This document shows, piece after piece, positions 18,875 to 29,073 of a stretch of 64,000 bases of DNA. Within the stretch, counting starts at the first letter, position 1, and every line of letters starts with the position of its first letter. Source of the DNA: Archangium violaceum Cb vi76 (GTDB taxonomy: Bacteria > Myxococcota > Myxococcia > Myxococcales > Myxococcaceae); the NCBI RefSeq assembly GCF_000733295.1, contig NZ_JPMI01000291.1, positions 62,001-126,000 of the forward strand, written 5' to 3'. The translations under genes and the position numbers were made by a program. The notes beneath the pieces are model-generated. The model worked only from the letters and a program-made list of their open reading frames with translations, did no database searches and was not told where the DNA came from.

Positions 18875-18945
18875 GGTCTTCTTGTTTGATGATAACGGCC
18901 GGCCCTGGCGGGAAGTCCCGCCATGCCACTCCTGTCCGCTGGGTG

Positions 18946-20211
18946 TCACGAACAGAGGGCTCGCTCGTTTTCTATCACCACATGGCCATCTTTAATGACA
19001 ATCCGCGCGTGATTGATTCCCAGGTGATAGGGCAGGTGGCGGTAGTTTGAACACGAAAAGACGACAAGGTTCGCCGGATCGCCCACGGTAATCCTGCCGT
19101 ATGTGTTCAAACCAAGTGCCAGGGCCGCTCCTCGGGTGGCGGCCCAGTAGGCCTCGGCGGCGGTCAGCCCGTTCTCCAGGCAGGCGAGCCCCAGGGTGAG
19201 GGGAAGGTTCTCGCTCATGGCGGAGCCGGGGTTGAGGTTGGTGCCGAGCGCCACGTTGACGCCCGCGTCGCGCAGCTTGCGCCCGGGGGCGTAGGGCCGC
19301 ACGCGCAGGAAGAGGGTGGAGGTGGGCACGAGGACGGCGGTGACGCCGGCCTGGGCGAGGGCTCGGATGCCCGCTTCGCTCACGTTCTCCAGGTGGTCCG
19401 CGGTGGCGGCGCCCAGCTCGGCCGCCAGCTCGGCGCCTCCGCTCGAGGTGAGCTGATCCACGTGCAGCCGGGGCTTCAGTCCCAGCTTCTGGGCGGCCCC
19501 GAGAATCCGCCGGGCTTCCGCGTGGGAGAAGGCGCCCTGCTCGACGAAGACGTCGCAGAAGCGCGCCAGCCCCTGCTCGGCCACGGCGGGGATGATCTCC
19601 TTGATGCAGAGATCCATGTAGGCCTCGCGCCACTCCCGGTACTCCTCGGGGACGGCGTGGGCGCACATGAGCGTGGGGATCAGCTCCAGGGGCTGGAGCG
19701 TGGAGAGCCGCTGCACCGCCTTGAGCATCTTCAGCTCGTCCTGGAGGGACAGGCCGTAGCCGCTCTTCACCTCGGCGGTGGTGATGCCGTACTCCAGCAT
19801 GAGCTGGAGGCGGGGCAGGGCGAGCCGGATGAGATCCTCCTCGCTGGCGAAGCGGGTGGCGCGCACGGTGTTGGCGATGCCGCCGCCGGCCTGGGCGATC
19901 TGCAGGTAGGTGGCGCCCTGGCAGCGCAGATCGAACTCCGTGGCGCGCTCACCGGCGAAGACGGCATGGGTGTGGGGATCCACGAAGCCGGGGCCCACGA
20001 ACTGGCCGTGGGCATCCAGCACCCGGGTGGAGGGGCCCACGGCGCCCTTGGGCAGACTGCCCTCGGGGCCCACGTACCAGACCTTCCCCCGGCGCACGCC
20101 GACACAGGCGTTGGGCTGGGGGGTGAGGGCGCGCTCGGCGGGCTCCTGGTGGGAGCCCTCCACGGTGAGCACCTCGGAGGTGTTGCGGATCAGCAGCTCC
20201 AGGGTTTCCAT
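18946..20211 (-). CDS. hutI: Imidazolonepropionase HutI
   Basis: Third step of histidine degradation: it opens 4-imidazolone-5-propionate to formiminoglutamate. It is an amidohydrolase with DPHTHAVFAGERATEFDLR (metal HxH), TTAEVKSGYGL, LHVDQLTSSGGAELAAELGA, DHLENVSEAG and TNLNPGSAMSENLPLTLGLA. Its 421 residues are normal. The ATG at 20211 is 8 bases after the hutU stop, so both come from one transcript. The last 60 bases are less GC-rich than the rest. hutH and formiminoglutamate genes are not in the window. Confidence 0.95.
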   Translation of the reverse strand: METLELLIRNTSEVLTVEGSHQEPAERALTPQPNACVGVRRGKVWYVGPEGSLPKGAVGPSTRVLDAHGQFVGPGFVDPHTHAVFAGERATEFDLRCQGATYLQIAQAGGGIANTVRATRFASEEDLIRLALPRLQLMLEYGITTAEVKSGYGLSLQDELKMLKAVQRLSTLQPLELIPTLMCAHAVPEEYREWREAYMDLCIKEIIPAVAEQGLARFCDVFVEQGAFSHAEARRILGAAQKLGLKPRLHVDQLTSSGGAELAAELGAATADHLENVSEAGIRALAQAGVTAVLVPTSTLFLRVRPYAPGRKLRDAGVNVALGTNLNPGSAMSENLPLTLGLACLENGLTAAEAYWAATRGAALALGLNTYGRITVGDPANLVVFSCSNYRHLPYHLGINHARIVIKDGHVVIENERALCS

Positions 20212-20219
20212 GCGTCACG

Positions 20220-21875
<1,656 letters not shown>

Positions 21876-22003
21876 GTGTTTCCTCGGGGATTTCGCCGCG
21901 CCGACACTACCCGAAGCCGGGGGGTGATGTGCGTCCGAGTTGCGGGGTTTCCGCTACAGAAGACGGAATGCCCGTCATCAGCGGGACAGTGGTCCGCGAG
22001 CGG

Positions 22004-22402
22004 TCATCCCGGGCCCTGAGATTCGGGGGTCTTGCGCCGCAGGGCGACGAACTCCGCGGCGAAGTCGAGGAACTTGAGGGCCGCCCGCTCGTGATCCCCA
22101 TCGCAGTCGCGGAGGTACTTCACGTGCCAGCCCTCGAGAGGCAACTCATGCTTCACCTCGTCGAGCCACTCCAGGAACTCCTCCCACTCCTGCTCCTGCC
22201 CACCGTTGAATTGGGTGTTGGAGGCCCAGCCGAGGATGAACGAGAAGAGGGATTCCACCGTGTCGAATCCCGTCGCGAACCAGAGGCCTCGCTTCATGAG
22301 GATCTGCTTGCGGGCGTAGAGCAATGCATCCATGAGCCCGACCCGGCGCCCACGCCATTCCTCGGGAATGGGTTCCTCCTTGACGATTCGTTTACCGGTC
22401 AT
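22004..22402 (-). CDS. Putative immunity/partner protein 1 of papain-fold-like toxin
   Basis: A 132-residue protein without signal peptide, acidic and Trp-rich (MDALLYARKQI, FILGWASNTQFNGG, WLDEVKHELP, EGWHVKYLRDC). It is about 65% identical to the protein at 25273-25650. It overlaps the end of the upstream secreted protein gene by 4 bases (ATGA). The arrangement of a secreted protein followed at once by a small acidic cytosolic partner, present twice, suggests an immunity protein. I do not recognise the family, and there is no direct proof of immunity. Confidence 0.6.
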   Translation of the reverse strand: MTGKRIVKEEPIPEEWRGRRVGLMDALLYARKQILMKRGLWFATGFDTVESLFSFILGWASNTQFNGGQEQEWEEFLEWLDEVKHELPLEGWHVKYLRDCDGDHERAALKFLDFAAEFVALRRKTPESQGPG

Positions 22403-23004
22403 AGGGTCTGCACCACCTCTTCCGCGATCGTGCTTCCTGGAGATGTATTGAGCCGGGCCATGTACTCACGGAAGGGCAGGCCGGCCGGGCCCGTGTAGGC
22501 ATCGATGACCTTATCCCCGAGCCGGATCGCCACGTGGTACCCCCGTGTCGAGAGCTGATGCGTCCTGAGCAGCACGCCGTTTGAAATCTCGTCGAAGCCC
22601 ATCACCATCGCTCGGCCGCGGATCGTGAAGCGCAGGAACTCCGGGTTCTGTCCGAGCCGGGTCAATCCTTCGTGGATGATCCTCGCGACCTTCTCGCACT
22701 CGCCCGCCTTCCGGTTGGCCACGGCGAAGGCGTTCTGGAACGCCACCAGCCAGCCCGGTACCCGGCCGATGTTCTCGAGCAGGAGGTACTGGTCGACGAC
22801 GCAGTTGAGGTCTCCCATGAGCAGGCAGGCCTTGAGCCGGGCCCGGATCGACTCGTCTCCAGGCAGGGGCGGGCTGCCGAGCACGAGAGAGGGGAGGGCG
22901 GTCATCGCCGTTGGGGCGGAGGCCAGTCCCGAAAAAGGTGACAGACAGAGGAGCATGCGCAGGGCGGTAGTGACTCTGCCTCTTGCACATATCGAGGTTT
23001 TCAT
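22399..23004 (-). CDS. Secreted papain-fold-toxin-like protein 1
   Basis: A 201-residue protein with a signal peptide to about residue 30 (TALRMLLCLSPFSGLASA; the Cys is not in a proper lipobox). A conserved middle (DESIRARLKACLLMGDLNCVVD) is nearly identical to the paralogue at 25647-26252. AGECEKVARIIHEGL could supply a catalytic Cys, RGYHVAIRLGDKVIDAYTG a His and an Asp: the order and spacing resemble Tox-PL-type papain-fold toxins, in which a Cys precedes xHVAVxxGxxVxD. C-terminal residues 110-201 differ from the paralogue at about half of positions. It is likely a secreted cysteine protease, deamidase or similar effector; the assignment is by motif only. Confidence 0.5.
   Translation of the reverse strand: MKTSICARGRVTTALRMLLCLSPFSGLASAPTAMTALPSLVLGSPPLPGDESIRARLKACLLMGDLNCVVDQYLLLENIGRVPGWLVAFQNAFAVANRKAGECEKVARIIHEGLTRLGQNPEFLRFTIRGRAMVMGFDEISNGVLLRTHQLSTRGYHVAIRLGDKVIDAYTGPAGLPFREYMARLNTSPGSTIAEEVVQTL
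22680..22884. repeat. 205-bp perfect repeat, copy 1 (inside toxin-like gene 1)
   Basis: This stretch is base-for-base identical to 25928-26132 and encodes the conserved middle of the two toxin-like proteins, including the proposed catalytic Cys. Flanking sequence on both sides diverges at once. Third-codon positions are also identical, so selection on protein alone does not explain it: recent duplication or gene conversion. Confidence 0.9.
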
Positions 23005-23408
23005 GGGAGTGGCGCCGTAGGCTTCAGACAGGGCTGCGTGTCTGGCTCGCTTGCATAGAGATGCCGATCCCAGGGAGTAGATGAGCCGTAGCTCTCTTGG
23101 CCATATTCATTCAGTTGGGCACGAGGCAGTGTAATGACGGCGGGGCAGAGTTGCTCGATTACTTCCATCGATGTCTCGGGACCGAAGGAGCGCCTCCCAT
23201 GGTCCACGCCCCATACTTGACCGTCACTTCTGAATCCGAAATCCATGGACCGCATGCCTCGGGACGAAACTCCACTGGCGTAGGCGGATACCGAGTCGCC
23301 CATCAGGGATGGGTCGATGGGGAGTTCATGATAGGGGCGCCTTCGGACGGGCATGGTTGAATCGTTGAACTGTATGGTTATCTCCGCTGAGAGGCCTATG
23401 CGAAACAA
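23001..23408 (-). CDS. Hypothetical protein coupled to toxin-like gene 1
   Basis: An ORF of 135 codons from a TTG at 23408, or 117 from the ATG at 23354; neither start has a clear ribosome site. Its stop overlaps the start of toxin-like gene 1 (ATGA), and it begins 12 bases after the AIPR stop. No hydrophobic segment and no family that I recognise (GQVWGVDHGRRSFGPETSM, CPAVITLPRAQLNEYGQES). GC lies between that of AIPR and the core genes. It could be a third component, or the remnant of a gene cut by the AIPR insertion. Confidence 0.45.
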   Translation of the reverse strand: MFRIGLSAEITIQFNDSTMPVRRRPYHELPIDPSLMGDSVSAYASGVSSRGMRSMDFGFRSDGQVWGVDHGRRSFGPETSMEVIEQLCPAVITLPRAQLNEYGQESYGSSTPWDRHLYASEPDTQPCLKPTAPLP

Positions 23409-23419
23409 ATCGGTTGTGG

Positions 23420-25276
23420 TTATGTGGGCTGAGAGGTATTGATTTCCTCGTCGAGGTTTGCGAACGTCGCAAAGGGATCGATGTTCCCTCGCAATCGAAG
23501 CGACCTTTCTGCAGCCGAATAGCTCTCGCGGAGAGTCTCGGCCCTTGAATCGGGCGCACTGAGTAGGTGTTCTTTGAGTGCGGTTTGGATTCCCGACCGA
23601 TGATTTCCCAGTTCCTTGCGGAGTTCTTCGCGAAAGTCGGCCGCCTTCTTGCCTAGCCGTTCCTGTCCGAATCTGAGAACGAAGTCGTGTTTGTTGCTCT
23701 TTGCGAGGTGCCTTACCAGGAGTGCAATGGCGTGATAGCCAACTCGAGAGGGGCTAGGGCCATTGCCTATCTTCTCCAAGCGAAGATCTCTCTTGAGGAC
23801 AAGAAAGATCATGTCATGCGTATTTTGCAGAAACGTGAGGAATATGGTTGATGCAGTGGTCCTGTTGTTGAACACCTTGTGGTAGGTGCCGTCGTGCTCG
23901 AAGATGTCGTTGGGATGGAGGGCGTATGACAGGCCTTCCTCTCCCTGGGCTGCGGCAATCGAGCGTGCGAGTTCTACGATGTGGATGGCGAGATCGTTTG
24001 AATTTTCGTAATCCTCAATCAGAGTTTCGGGGTTGGAATCTAGGATGTGTGCAAAGGATCCTTCTTGCCGCTCATAAAATATTTTGCGGCTACGGAATCT
24101 TCGCTCCAATTCTAGCTGGAGTGGGTTGTTGGCGCGGAGTGCCGCTGGGGGTATTGCGTTTTGGCGGTTGTTATTGATTGTGATTGTTTGAACTAGGTTT
24201 TCGTCGCGGGTAGTGGTGATGCGAAGAGGGATTGTGACCTGTGCCCACTTGTCTTGTTGAAGCTTGTCCTTGATCTTGGGATCCATTGAAAAAAGATAGG
24301 CTGTCTTGATTGTTTGGCAGCCGTTCAGGACGTATGGGTCTTGGATTTCGATGCGGTTGCCATTTTTCCGTATGGCGCGAGCGAAGACTGTTACTCCATT
24401 GTGGAAAAAGGCGAAAAGCCCAGGGTCGATTGTCCCCTTGATGCACATTTGGGCCAAGGTTTCGCGTATCTTGGCGGATGGGCCTCGTTCCGTGTTCTTG
24501 GCGTTTTTGATGAAATAGCGGACGTTCTTCGAAAATAGAGTATCCCGTCGCAATGAGTACATTGCGACGAGTTCCGCGAGTTTGGCGATTCCGTACAACA
24601 TCTGGGCTTCAGTGTTGTTGTGGTGAGCAGTCGTTTCCGCCACTGTTAGTTCCAGTGGGACCCAGGGAGGCGGGATTTTTGTGTCAATGTCCCCAAAATC
24701 CATTTTGTCTGGGCCTATATGGCCGAGATTGAAGGTGTAATCTGGTAACTCCTCTTCTATCTGATCTCCCAGTTCGCTGCGTGAATGGTTGGTTTCATTG
24801 GATGCGATTTCATGGTCTTCTTGGCAGAGATGAAGGACCATGAAGTCTAGAATCAGGGACTTTCGTTCCTCGGGTGATAGTAGATTGAGGTCGCGCCGCA
24901 GATTGACTATGATTTTGTTCTCTTTGCTCTCGTCTGACTCTAGGCCGTCGAGCAACCGGCGCAGTCTGGCAGGGAGCTTTTTGAGGTCTCGAAAGCCCTT
25001 CTTGACCTCGGAAATGCTTCCGCTGTATTTGGCCTGAAGGAGAAAAAGCCGTACACGACCGTCTTGGCGCAAGATGTGATAGGCGTCCAGCCCGAAGTCG
25101 TAACCTTTTGTGTCTCCATCAATGGCTGGATCTGAGCACTGGGTGAGGGCTTGTGTCTCCGGCAGGAAATACTTGCGATGCAGGTACCAAGCGGGGAAAC
25201 AGTCCTCGGTGGCGGCGCTGTATGCCGTCTTGATTTGGAATGCTTCTACTTCTTCGCGAATTTTACTGCTTTTCAT
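23420..25276 (-). CDS. AIPR-family abortive infection phage-resistance protein
   Basis: A 618-residue cytosolic protein. The centre has FFHNGVTVFARAIRKNGNR, DPYVLNGCQTIKTAYLF and ITINNNRQNAIPPAALRAN, the hallmark of AIPR proteins (PF10592). The N-terminal 100 residues contain GYDFGLDAYHI then RLFLLQAKYSG, a D...QxK arrangement like Mrr/PD-(D/E)XK nucleases. AIPR proteins are known from abortive infection and restriction-linked phage defence. The gene is far less GC-rich (about half) than the flanking genes and uses A/T-ending codons, a sign of recent transfer. Its start overlaps the stop of partner 2 (ATGA), so it is translated as part of the toxin operon. Confidence 0.82.
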   Translation of the reverse strand: MKSSKIREEVEAFQIKTAYSAATEDCFPAWYLHRKYFLPETQALTQCSDPAIDGDTKGYDFGLDAYHILRQDGRVRLFLLQAKYSGSISEVKKGFRDLKKLPARLRRLLDGLESDESKENKIIVNLRRDLNLLSPEERKSLILDFMVLHLCQEDHEIASNETNHSRSELGDQIEEELPDYTFNLGHIGPDKMDFGDIDTKIPPPWVPLELTVAETTAHHNNTEAQMLYGIAKLAELVAMYSLRRDTLFSKNVRYFIKNAKNTERGPSAKIRETLAQMCIKGTIDPGLFAFFHNGVTVFARAIRKNGNRIEIQDPYVLNGCQTIKTAYLFSMDPKIKDKLQQDKWAQVTIPLRITTTRDENLVQTITINNNRQNAIPPAALRANNPLQLELERRFRSRKIFYERQEGSFAHILDSNPETLIEDYENSNDLAIHIVELARSIAAAQGEEGLSYALHPNDIFEHDGTYHKVFNNRTTASTIFLTFLQNTHDMIFLVLKRDLRLEKIGNGPSPSRVGYHAIALLVRHLAKSNKHDFVLRFGQERLGKKAADFREELRKELGNHRSGIQTALKEHLLSAPDSRAETLRESYSAAERSLRLRGNIDPFATFANLDEEINTSQPT

Positions 25277-25650
25277 GTCTGCCTCCTCTGATTGATGAAT
25301 TCCTGGGCGAAGTCGAGGAACTTCAGGGCGGCCCGCTCATGATCCCCGCCACAATCGCGGAGGTACTTCACGTGCCAGCCCTCGTAGGGCATCTCGTGCT
25401 TCACTTCGTCGAGCCAGTCCAAGAAGTCTCGCCACTCCTGGTCCTTGCCACCGTTGAACTGGGTGTTGGAGCCCCACCCGATGGTGAAGGACAAGAGCGA
25501 GTCGATGGTGTCTCCTCCTGTGACGCACCAGAGCCCTCGCCCCTCCAGGAGTTGCTTCCGGGCATAGAGCAGCGCGTCCATGAGCCCGACTTTGCGACCG
25601 CGCCACTCCTCGGGTAGGGGCTCCACCTTCCCAACCTTCTTCTCACTCAT
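25273..25650 (-). CDS. Putative immunity/partner protein 2
   Basis: A 125-residue paralogue of the protein at 22004-22402: WRGRKVGLMDALLYARKQL, GWGSNTQFNGG, WLDEVKHEMPYEGWHVKYLR and DHERAALKFLDFA are shared. No signal peptide; acidic. It overlaps toxin-like gene 2 by 4 bases at its start and AIPR by 4 bases at its end, so three genes are translationally chained. If it is an immunity protein, divergence from partner 1 should follow divergence of the toxin C-termini; that is untested. Confidence 0.6.
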   Translation of the reverse strand: MSEKKVGKVEPLPEEWRGRKVGLMDALLYARKQLLEGRGLWCVTGGDTIDSLLSFTIGWGSNTQFNGGKDQEWRDFLDWLDEVKHEMPYEGWHVKYLRDCGGDHERAALKFLDFAQEFINQRRQT

Positions 25651-26252
25651 GGACCTTGCACCACCTCGTAAAGGATCTGGCTCGTGGACGAGATTCTGAG
25701 CCGGTTCATGTATTCGGTCGGAGGAAGACCGGCCAACCCCGTGTAGGCGTCGATGATGTTGTCCCCAAGTTTCACGGCGAGATGCCTCCCCGTGGTCGCA
25801 AGTTGATGGTTCTTGACCAGAACGCCTTTGGACATCTCATCGAAGCTCAGCAGCTTCACATCTCCGTCAACCCTGATGCGCAGGAACTGCGGCTTTTGTC
25901 CGAGCCGGGTCAATCCTTCGTAGATGTTCCTCGCGACCTTCTCGCACTCGCCCGCCTTCCGGTTGGCCACGGCGAAGGCGTTCTGGAACGCCACCAGCCA
26001 GCCCGGTACCCGGCCGATGTTCTCGAGCAGGAGGTACTGGTCGACGACGCAGTTGAGGTCTCCCATGAGCAGGCAGGCCTTGAGCCGGGCCCGGATCGAC
26101 TCGTCTCCAGGCAGGGGCGGGCTGCCGAGCACCAGCGAGGGCAGGAGGGTCGTCGCCGCTGGGGATGATGCCAGTCCCCGCGTCGGCAGCAGGCAGAGGA
26201 GCATGAGCAGGGCAGTGAGCACTCCACCTCTGACCGCGAGCGAGGTCTTCAT
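25647..26252 (-). CDS. Secreted papain-fold-toxin-like protein 2
   Basis: A 201-residue paralogue of 22399-23004 with the same layout: signal peptide (TALLMLLCLLPTRGLASS), constant block to about residue 110 with GECEKVAR, then a variable end with GRHLAVKLGDNIIDAYTGLAGLP. The proposed Cys, His and Asp are kept. The variable part (FLRIRVDGDVKLLSFDEMSKGV) is about 55% identical to copy 1. This is the first gene of the minus-strand operon, 80 bases from divergent argG. A secretion or delivery route is not encoded nearby; outer-membrane exchange or type I signal export are both possible. Confidence 0.5.
   Translation of the reverse strand: MKTSLAVRGGVLTALLMLLCLLPTRGLASSPAATTLLPSLVLGSPPLPGDESIRARLKACLLMGDLNCVVDQYLLLENIGRVPGWLVAFQNAFAVANRKAGECEKVARNIYEGLTRLGQKPQFLRIRVDGDVKLLSFDEMSKGVLVKNHQLATTGRHLAVKLGDNIIDAYTGLAGLPPTEYMNRLRISSTSQILYEVVQGP
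25928..26132. repeat. 205-bp perfect repeat, copy 2 (inside toxin-like gene 2)
   Basis: Identical to 22680-22884 in the same orientation, 3.2 kb apart. Recombination between the copies would delete the region with AIPR and leave one hybrid toxin gene with partner 1. Confidence 0.9.
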
Positions 26253-27685
<1,433 letters not shown>

Positions 27686-27729
27686 GGGCTCTCAGGAATT
27701 CTCGGTTTGCGTGAATATGGGAATCCCGA

Positions 27730-27748
27730 GCCGGGGATGAGCCCCGGC
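27730..27748 (+). terminator. Hairpin after argG
   Basis: GCCGGGG and CCCCGGC form a perfect 7-bp stem with a 5-base loop, 45 bases after the argG stop. No T-run follows, so a terminator role is likely but not certain. Confidence 0.4.
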
Positions 27749-27765
27749 GGTCAGGAGATTCCCCC

Positions 27766-27934
27766 ATGCGAACCGGACGGTTGTTGCTGCTCTCCACGCT
27801 GACGCGCTGAGCACCGACGTGGACCTGGACGGCATCGACGATGCCACGGAGGCCGCTGGGGCGAGGTGGGTGAGCTCGACGCCACGAGCGGCCCGCGGGG
27901 CCCGTCCTTCCAGGGCGCCTGGAACGACTACTGA
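27766..27934 (+). pseudogene. Remnant of a secreted-protein gene
   Basis: AGGAG lies 8 bases before an ATG at 27766 that reads MRTGRLLLLSTLTR then stops. Other frames continue with TDVDLDGIDDATEAAG, a calcium-binding DxDxDG type repeat, and then GEVGELDATSGPRGPSFQGAWNDY ending at 27934. Three coding-like pieces in different frames suggest the two ends of a larger secreted protein gene after deletion and decay. Confidence 0.35.
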
Positions 27935-27935
27935 G

Positions 27936-28952
27936 TCAGCCGCGCACCCGTATCACCACCTTGCCGCGCGCCTGGCCCGACTCGGCATGGGCGATGGCCT
28001 CGCGCGTCTGCTCGAAGGGGAACACCCTGTCCACGTGGGGGCGGAGCTTGCCCGCCTCCACCAGCTCTCCGAGCTGGCGCAGCTGTTCGCCGTTCGGGTT
28101 CATGAAGAGGTAGGTGTAGCGCACGCCGTGGCGCCAGGCGGCGAACGTGGCTCGTGCTCCCACGAGGGCGAAGACGGGCCAGAGCACCGGAGACAGGCCC
28201 CAGGAGCGGGCCAGCGCCATGTCCGGGCGGTCGGTGATGGAGACGACGATGCCGCCCTTGCGTGCGCTCTTGAAGCTGCGCAACTGGGTGTCCGCGCCCA
28301 CGGTGTCGAACACCACGTCCGCGTCCCGCACCACGTCCTCGAAGCGCTGGGTGCGGTAGTCCACCACTTCGTCCGCGCCGAAGCCCTTCACCAGCTCCGT
28401 GTTCTTCGCGCTCGCGGTGGCCACCACCCGCGCTCCGAGGTGCCGGGCGAGCTGCACCGCCACCGAACCCACGCCTCCCGCGCCCGCGTGCACCAGCACC
28501 TTCTGGCCGGGGGAGAGCTTCGCCACGTCCACCAGCGCCTGCCACGCGGTGAGGCCCACCAGGGGCAGGGACGCGGCCTCCTCGTAGGACAGCCGGGACG
28601 GCTTGTGGGCCACGACGTTCTCGGGCGCCACCACCTCCTCGGCGAAGGCGCCGGGGCGATCCTTGTCCAGGCGCGTCCACACCGCGTCGCCCGGCTTGAA
28701 GGCCTTCACCTCCGGGCCCACCTCCAGCACTTCGCCGGCGCAGTCGTTGCCGAGGACGAGCGGGAAGCGGTACGGCAGGAGGATGCGGGCCGTGCCCTGA
28801 CGGACCTTCCAGTCCACCGGGTTGATGCTCGCCGCGTGCACGGCGATGCGGACATCACGAGGGCCCAGGGGAGGGGAGGGCAGTTCGCCCTGCTCGAGGA
28901 CCTCGGGTCCTCCGTAACGGCGGATGAAGAAGGCGCGCATGGTGGGCCGCAT
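27936..28952 (-). CDS. NADP-dependent quinone/zinc-free alcohol dehydrogenase (MDR family)
   Basis: A medium-chain oxidoreductase of about 338 residues. The N-terminal GroES-like domain has GPRDVRIAVHAASINPVDWKV and LGNDCAGEVLEVG; the Rossmann domain has VLVHAGAGGVGSVAVQLARHLGARVVATAS and FGADEVVDYRT. No catalytic zinc cysteines are present, so it fits the quinone oxidoreductase branch. The start is uncertain: I use the ATG at 28952 (MRPTMRAFFIRRYGGPEVLE), and 28940 is equally possible. Longer starts add an Arg-rich stretch unlike the family. Substrate unknown. Confidence 0.85.
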   Translation of the reverse strand: MRPTMRAFFIRRYGGPEVLEQGELPSPPLGPRDVRIAVHAASINPVDWKVRQGTARILLPYRFPLVLGNDCAGEVLEVGPEVKAFKPGDAVWTRLDKDRPGAFAEEVVAPENVVAHKPSRLSYEEAASLPLVGLTAWQALVDVAKLSPGQKVLVHAGAGGVGSVAVQLARHLGARVVATASAKNTELVKGFGADEVVDYRTQRFEDVVRDADVVFDTVGADTQLRSFKSARKGGIVVSITDRPDMALARSWGLSPVLWPVFALVGARATFAAWRHGVRYTYLFMNPNGEQLRQLGELVEAGKLRPHVDRVFPFEQTREAIAHAESGQARGKVVIRVRG

Positions 28953-29073
28953 GGTGCGGTTCTTTCGTGCCCGCGTCCATGTCCGGGCCATGGTCCGTCT
29001 CCCGGGCGCGTTCTTCACGAACTTGTCCAACTGTTGGACAAGTTTGGTGGAGGGCCTGGCCCGGCCGGGCCGG

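Noticed and set aside
22399-23004. Calling the papain-like proteins lipoproteins of the SitA type
   Set aside because: The cysteine in the leader follows two leucines and does not fit a lipobox; no SitA constant region is present.
23097-23360. Plus-strand ORF of 87 codons in the toxin region
   Set aside because: Antisense to the coupled small ORF, no ribosome site; the minus-strand ORF is better supported by its ATGA junction.
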